Positions 60,345-64,000 of a stretch of 64,000 nucleotides of DNA are shown here, in pieces; the first letter of the stretch is position 1, and each line of letters opens with the position of its first letter. The notes beneath the pieces are model-generated. The model was not told where the DNA came from. It searched no databases and was given only the letters and a program-made list of their open reading frames with translations. A program made the translations under genes and the position numbers. This DNA is from Micromussa lordhowensis. Its lineage: Eukaryota; Cnidaria; Anthozoa; Scleractinia; Lobophylliidae. The DNA is taken from positions 19,765,606 to 19,829,605 of the forward strand of contig OZ026607.1 in the NCBI GenBank assembly GCA_964020085.1, in the 5' to 3' direction.

Positions 60345-60610
60345 TACCGAAGGTAAAATTACAGTCAAATAAATAAATTTTATTTCCAGTAAGGGCGAGC
60401 TTCCAGTTACCGAGCCTTTAACCTATGAGGAGTCGACTGTAGTACTACTGACTCTTGGCTATAGCTTCTTAAATTGAAAGCCACCCAAGGGCTCGACGTA
60501 CCAAAGGCAAAATTACAGTAAAAAAAATACGCATATTTTGAGTTAGCGCGAGATTTAAGATTTAGAGCCTTCAAACTATCAGTAGTCGATTGCAGTATTG
60601 ATCCAGGGCT
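60345..60610. repeat. degenerate direct duplication of about 110-120 bp
   Basis: The order TCGACTTACC, AAGGTAAAATTACAGT, AGCC and GAGTCGACTG at 60345-60440 recurs as TCGACGTACC, AAGGCAAAATTACAGT, AGAGCC and TAGTCGATTG at 60490-60600. Possibly an eroded transposon end. Confidence 0.5.
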
Positions 60611-62093
60611 ATTCCTCAAATAGCTCTCACGACATAACGCGTGAACGTTACGATATGGGAAAAACGCGTGATGTATGACGTGAACGTGAGATTCGTGAGG
60701 CAATTTCGAGTCACGTCTAATAACCAAACACGAACAACACCGAGCTAATATTTGAGTTTCTTTTATTCTACCGACTCAACATTGGATACTACAACAACAG
60801 AAAAACCATGAAGTTCAAGTATCATCTTAGTTTCTACGACAGTTTTTTTAACATTTACAATCGCACTTCATTATTCATGTCACCTTGGTCCGTCTAACTT
60901 ACTTTCTTACTTTTTTCAGGGTTTTATTTCTACGTTAACGTTGGCATAGTAACATAAATTATCGCCAAACATTTTTATTTATTTTGATTCTAAATATTCT
61001 CTCTGTGCTTTTCTATACTAAAATACGGTTTTTGCTGTTCTATTTGTACTGTTAAATGCAACCTTTTAGCTTCCTGTTTGCCTCCTGACTACTGCATTAC
61101 ACTTGCCAAATAACGGGATAGGAATTAACATAAACCGTTTTTCTTTTGCCCCTGGTGAAAAACACCCCTGATAGAAAGCTCAAATTTCAGGACAATAATT
61201 TTAAATAGTCTGTCACCAGAAATAAATAAAACGAAATTTTAAATAAGCTATACCACAATCAGTCGCAGGGAAGGAAATATTTTGTATAACCATCGAGTTT
61301 TATCGAATGAATGAATATTGAAATTGCTATTTCGGTGTCCATTACGATGGACTTAAACTTTCAGAAAGAAGGCATAATTGTTATCTACCTTAATTTCAGG
61401 AACCCACTGAGGCATCTAATTCTCATCATTTACCTGTCCGGCACACATAGTTTTTAGTATTTACTGTTGACCAGACCGGTTGTTTTTAATTTTCGAGGTT
61501 TTATGAGTGCAACAAACACTCAGCTTTTAGTAAATCAAATATATAATGCGTAAACTAAGCTATTGTTTAACAACTGACTGATCTTACCTATTTCTCATTC
61601 GAGATCGGAATAAAACAACTTTTACTTACTCACTACAAACACTCTAACTGAACGCAGTCTGAAAAATATGAAAAGCGAGCAATTTCTTTTTGCGTTTGAA
61701 TAACTCGATTTCCTCAGGCAGCTGGGCAAATATAGAAATTTAAATAAGCGATGCGACATTCAGTGATCTCTTGATATTATTCTCTGTGACATAAATAAAA
61801 ACCCTGATCTAATCTTTTGCGATTTTAATAAAAAAATCTCTGAATGCGTCCGTGCACCTGTAAATAACAGCTGTGAACAAAAAACGACTGTAAACCGTGA
61901 TGTCCTATCGGCGCATTATATAATGATGGTCCAAGTTCTGCGGCTTATCTTGTCCGGCGCTAGGCCGAATACTGGACAAAAATGTTTTATGTCCTTTCTG
62001 GTTGCATTGACATATCCTTGTTTGACTGAATTAACTTATCTCCAGCATTTACACGATTCAGTGGAAGTTGATTCATTGTGCAATCAAAACAAG

Positions 62094-63683
62094 TCAAAGT
62101 TTAGCAGTCATACTGTGATTCCGCGATCCCGGAAAGTTCTGCTTGATCGATTTTCTCTTTTGAGGGTATGACCCGTCACTCCTTGTTCTTTTTTTCACAA
62201 CAGGAGTGGAAGCTTCTTCGTTTAAAATACTGTACCCATCTCTTGATTTCTCTACCTTGCCGTTTGCTATGTCCACCTCGCATTCAGTTTCCTGCGTGTC
62301 CGCATCAGATGATTGACAAGAAAAAGTGTCTGTAAATTTGACGCCGCTGTTGGTGCTGTTTGACAATGAGCGCGATTTTTCCAGCGAATAATTGGTAAAA
62401 TGCATCACGACTTGGTCGGGATATGCGGTTTTTTGAAAACCCACTAATTCAACAGATTCTGTCGAGCCATCCTTATAAGCGTCCCCATCCGTAATTGATC
62501 TAAAGCGTCTACCGATGAGCTGTCCCATTGAAACCGAGGTGGTTTTAGTGTCTTCTTTCTTCTGTGATTCCTTGTTTTGTTTTTTCTTTTCGTCTCCTCC
62601 TTTTGTCCCATGGAATCCTCCCTGTCTTCCCAAAATTTTCTGTGGTTCTTCCTCCCCGGGTCTGGACGGCGCGACGTTGCCGCCTCCGCGAGGCGTTTTC
62701 GGCTTTCGCCTCATCGCCTTGAAGCTTAATCTGAACATTTCCTGGCAGCCGGCTCTGAACTTGGCGTTAAACAGCGCGTAAATAAACGGATTACAAATGC
62801 TGTTGCACAGTCCTAAAGAATATGTGATCAGTCTCACATAGTCTACATGACTATCAGTCTGCTTGACTGTCCACTCGATCGCGCTGATGTAAATCAACAG
62901 CGGCAACCAGGTCACAAGAAAAACAAAGATCACCGTTAGAAACATTTTCAGCACCTTCTTTCGGCTCCGGATGAATGCTTCCACGGGTCGCGAGTCTCCG
63001 AGCTGGCCGCTTTTTCTCCTCCAAACCGTCCGGTAGATTTTGCCGTACAAGATGATCAACGAAGCCAAAGGGATCAAGTAACCGAACAGGCCAAGAAACA
63101 TCACGTAGATTAAGCCAGAGAGTGTGGTGGCAGGGATGGTAGCGCAGTAGGTTAGGTTCGTGTAGGGATCCACCGGTGTCTCTTTCAACTCGGTCAGATA
63201 CAAGCTCGGAGCCACCGCAACAAGGGCGTAAATCCAAGCGGAAAGAATCAGCTTATTTGCCCTGCCATACGACATGATATTTAACGGGTGCACAACAGCC
63301 TGGTGTCGGTTCCATCCGATAGTGATTAGAAGGGTCATGGATGCTTCCGGTGACAGATACTGAAAGAATCTTGCGATCTTACATAAAGGTAAGCTGTAGC
63401 TATGAGAGGCGATATCGGTTTTGAAGTTGACCGAAAGAAATAACGGAATAGCGAGAACACTTACGATCAAGTCGCTAATGGCGAGATGAAGAATAAACCG
63501 GTTCATGACAGATCGCAGTTTCTTCGCTCGTAATATAACAGCAATGACCAGACCATTGCCGAGAAAACCCACCACCGCTGCGATGCTAAGACACAGAATG
63601 ATTCCAATCTTGAATGCTTTGTCGTGGATTTCGACATCGCCAGTTTCGTGACCGTCGTTTGTATCATTGCTTGAAACGGCCAT
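62094..63683 (-). CDS. rhodopsin-like (class A) GPCR, neuropeptide-receptor type
   Basis: Single-exon frame of 529 residues from the ATG at 63683. The N terminus is short, acidic and outside the cell, with an NDT glycosylation site. Seven hydrophobic segments fit class A: GN in TM1 (FLGNGLVI), LAISD in TM2, Cys101 at the start of TM3 pairing with Cys180 in loop 2, WLP in TM6 and NPFIY in TM7. The DRY motif after TM3 is Asn-Arg-His (WNRHQAVVHP), an unusual change at the activation switch that keeps the Arg. Intracellular loop 3 is basic (RRKSG, RSRKKVLK). The C-terminal tail of about 200 residues is Ser/Lys-rich (KKKQNKESQKKEDTK). The overall look is of a peptide receptor (QRFP, galanin or tachykinin-like group), but the ligand cannot be assigned. 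Single-exon GPCRs are common in cnidarians. Confidence 0.88.
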   Translation of the reverse strand: MAVSSNDTNDGHETGDVEIHDKAFKIGIILCLSIAAVVGFLGNGLVIAVILRAKKLRSVMNRFILHLAISDLIVSVLAIPLFLSVNFKTDIASHSYSLPLCKIARFFQYLSPEASMTLLITIGWNRHQAVVHPLNIMSYGRANKLILSAWIYALVAVAPSLYLTELKETPVDPYTNLTYCATIPATTLSGLIYVMFLGLFGYLIPLASLIILYGKIYRTVWRRKSGQLGDSRPVEAFIRSRKKVLKMFLTVIFVFLVTWLPLLIYISAIEWTVKQTDSHVDYVRLITYSLGLCNSICNPFIYALFNAKFRAGCQEMFRLSFKAMRRKPKTPRGGGNVAPSRPGEEEPQKILGRQGGFHGTKGGDEKKKQNKESQKKEDTKTTSVSMGQLIGRRFRSITDGDAYKDGSTESVELVGFQKTAYPDQVVMHFTNYSLEKSRSLSNSTNSGVKFTDTFSCQSSDADTQETECEVDIANGKVEKSRDGYSILNEEASTPVVKKRTRSDGSYPQKRKSIKQNFPGSRNHSMTAKL

Positions 63684-64000
63684 CTCTTGGGACACTCGCT
63701 TGCCACCGGTTTACGGTTTTGTTTCACTTCCCTTGGGTCCACGTGTATTTATTTGAAGACTGCGCAAATGTTCACGTTTTACCGCCGAGTGTTGAAATAT
63801 GAGTCTAAGGCTTAGATGACTTCGTCATGTACATAGCCAGATATAATTAATCCGCGTCCTATAGGTCACAGGTTCAAAACAGGCTCAAATAGAAGTGACG
63901 TGACGTTCAGGAAACTTCTCGACAAGAAAAGTAAATCGTTTGGACAAACCACGCACGATGTTGACTCTTTGGACTACTAAGGTGATGGCGATGACTTCAT
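63684..64000. other. region upstream of the GPCR gene
   Basis: About 317 bases on the 5' side of the GPCR. Contains TGACGT motifs near 63896 (AGTGACGTGACGTTCAGG). No gene seen. Confidence 0.5.

Larger units (their letters stand above)
55721..62093. other. intergenic interval of about 6.4 kb
   Basis: No coding region that I can support. It holds the BTBD7 3' end (no exact AATAAA close to the stop), the palindrome at 56033-56084, repeats at 57430-57615, 58165-58540, 58755-58950 and 59050-59245, and the duplicated segment at 60345-60610. In 60730-62090 I see only AT-rich sequence, likely including the GPCR 3' UTR. Confidence 0.6.

Overview
This is a stretch of animal nuclear DNA, most likely from an anthozoan cnidarian such as a stony coral (inference). 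It is AT-rich, with spliced metazoan genes in long introns and many short foldback elements, tRNA-derived SINEs and TACATGTA-type low-complexity tracts. Exon boundaries below were set by hand from GT/AG sites and checked by carrying the reading phase through every junction.

Layout. (1) 258-20674, minus: twenty exons of BBS9 (PTHB1), a BBSome subunit of cilia. The 5' end is inside the window and the C-terminal part runs off the left edge. Its 7.2 kb second intron holds a near-complete Ngaro-type tyrosine-recombinase retrotransposon (12357-17491) with A1-ORFs-B1-A2-B2 split direct repeats and open gag/RT/RNase H and recombinase frames. (2) 20675-23940: intergenic, filled with foldback elements, one nested in another. 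(3) 23941-45538, minus: an eight-exon gene for a 471-residue type I membrane protein with a signal peptide, an Ig-like domain, two C-type lectin domains, a membrane segment and a short tail. (4) Inside the 14.9 kb intron of that gene, on the opposite strand (28245-39903): a gene I do not recognise. It has four tandem 2.2 kb units, each with an intact, phase-compatible first exon, followed by one common membrane-segment exon and one large last exon. The last exon encodes six repeats of about 46 residues, an acidic region, a poly-Gln tract and an acidic C terminus. A hairpin-bearing tandem repeat lies downstream. (5) 47868-55720, plus: BTBD7 in eight coding exons. (6) 55721-62093: about 6.4 kb with no supported gene and several repeats. 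(7) 62094-63683, minus: a single-exon rhodopsin-like GPCR of the neuropeptide-receptor type.

The strongest candidate for something undescribed is the nested gene in (4). Its variable-first-exon layout resembles clustered protocadherin or UGT1A loci in organisation only; the protein is different and unknown to me. The four units alternate in sequence type (1 like 3, 2 like 4), as expected if a two-unit block was duplicated. The genes in the window do not form an obvious pathway; the link between the lectin receptor and the nested gene is positional.
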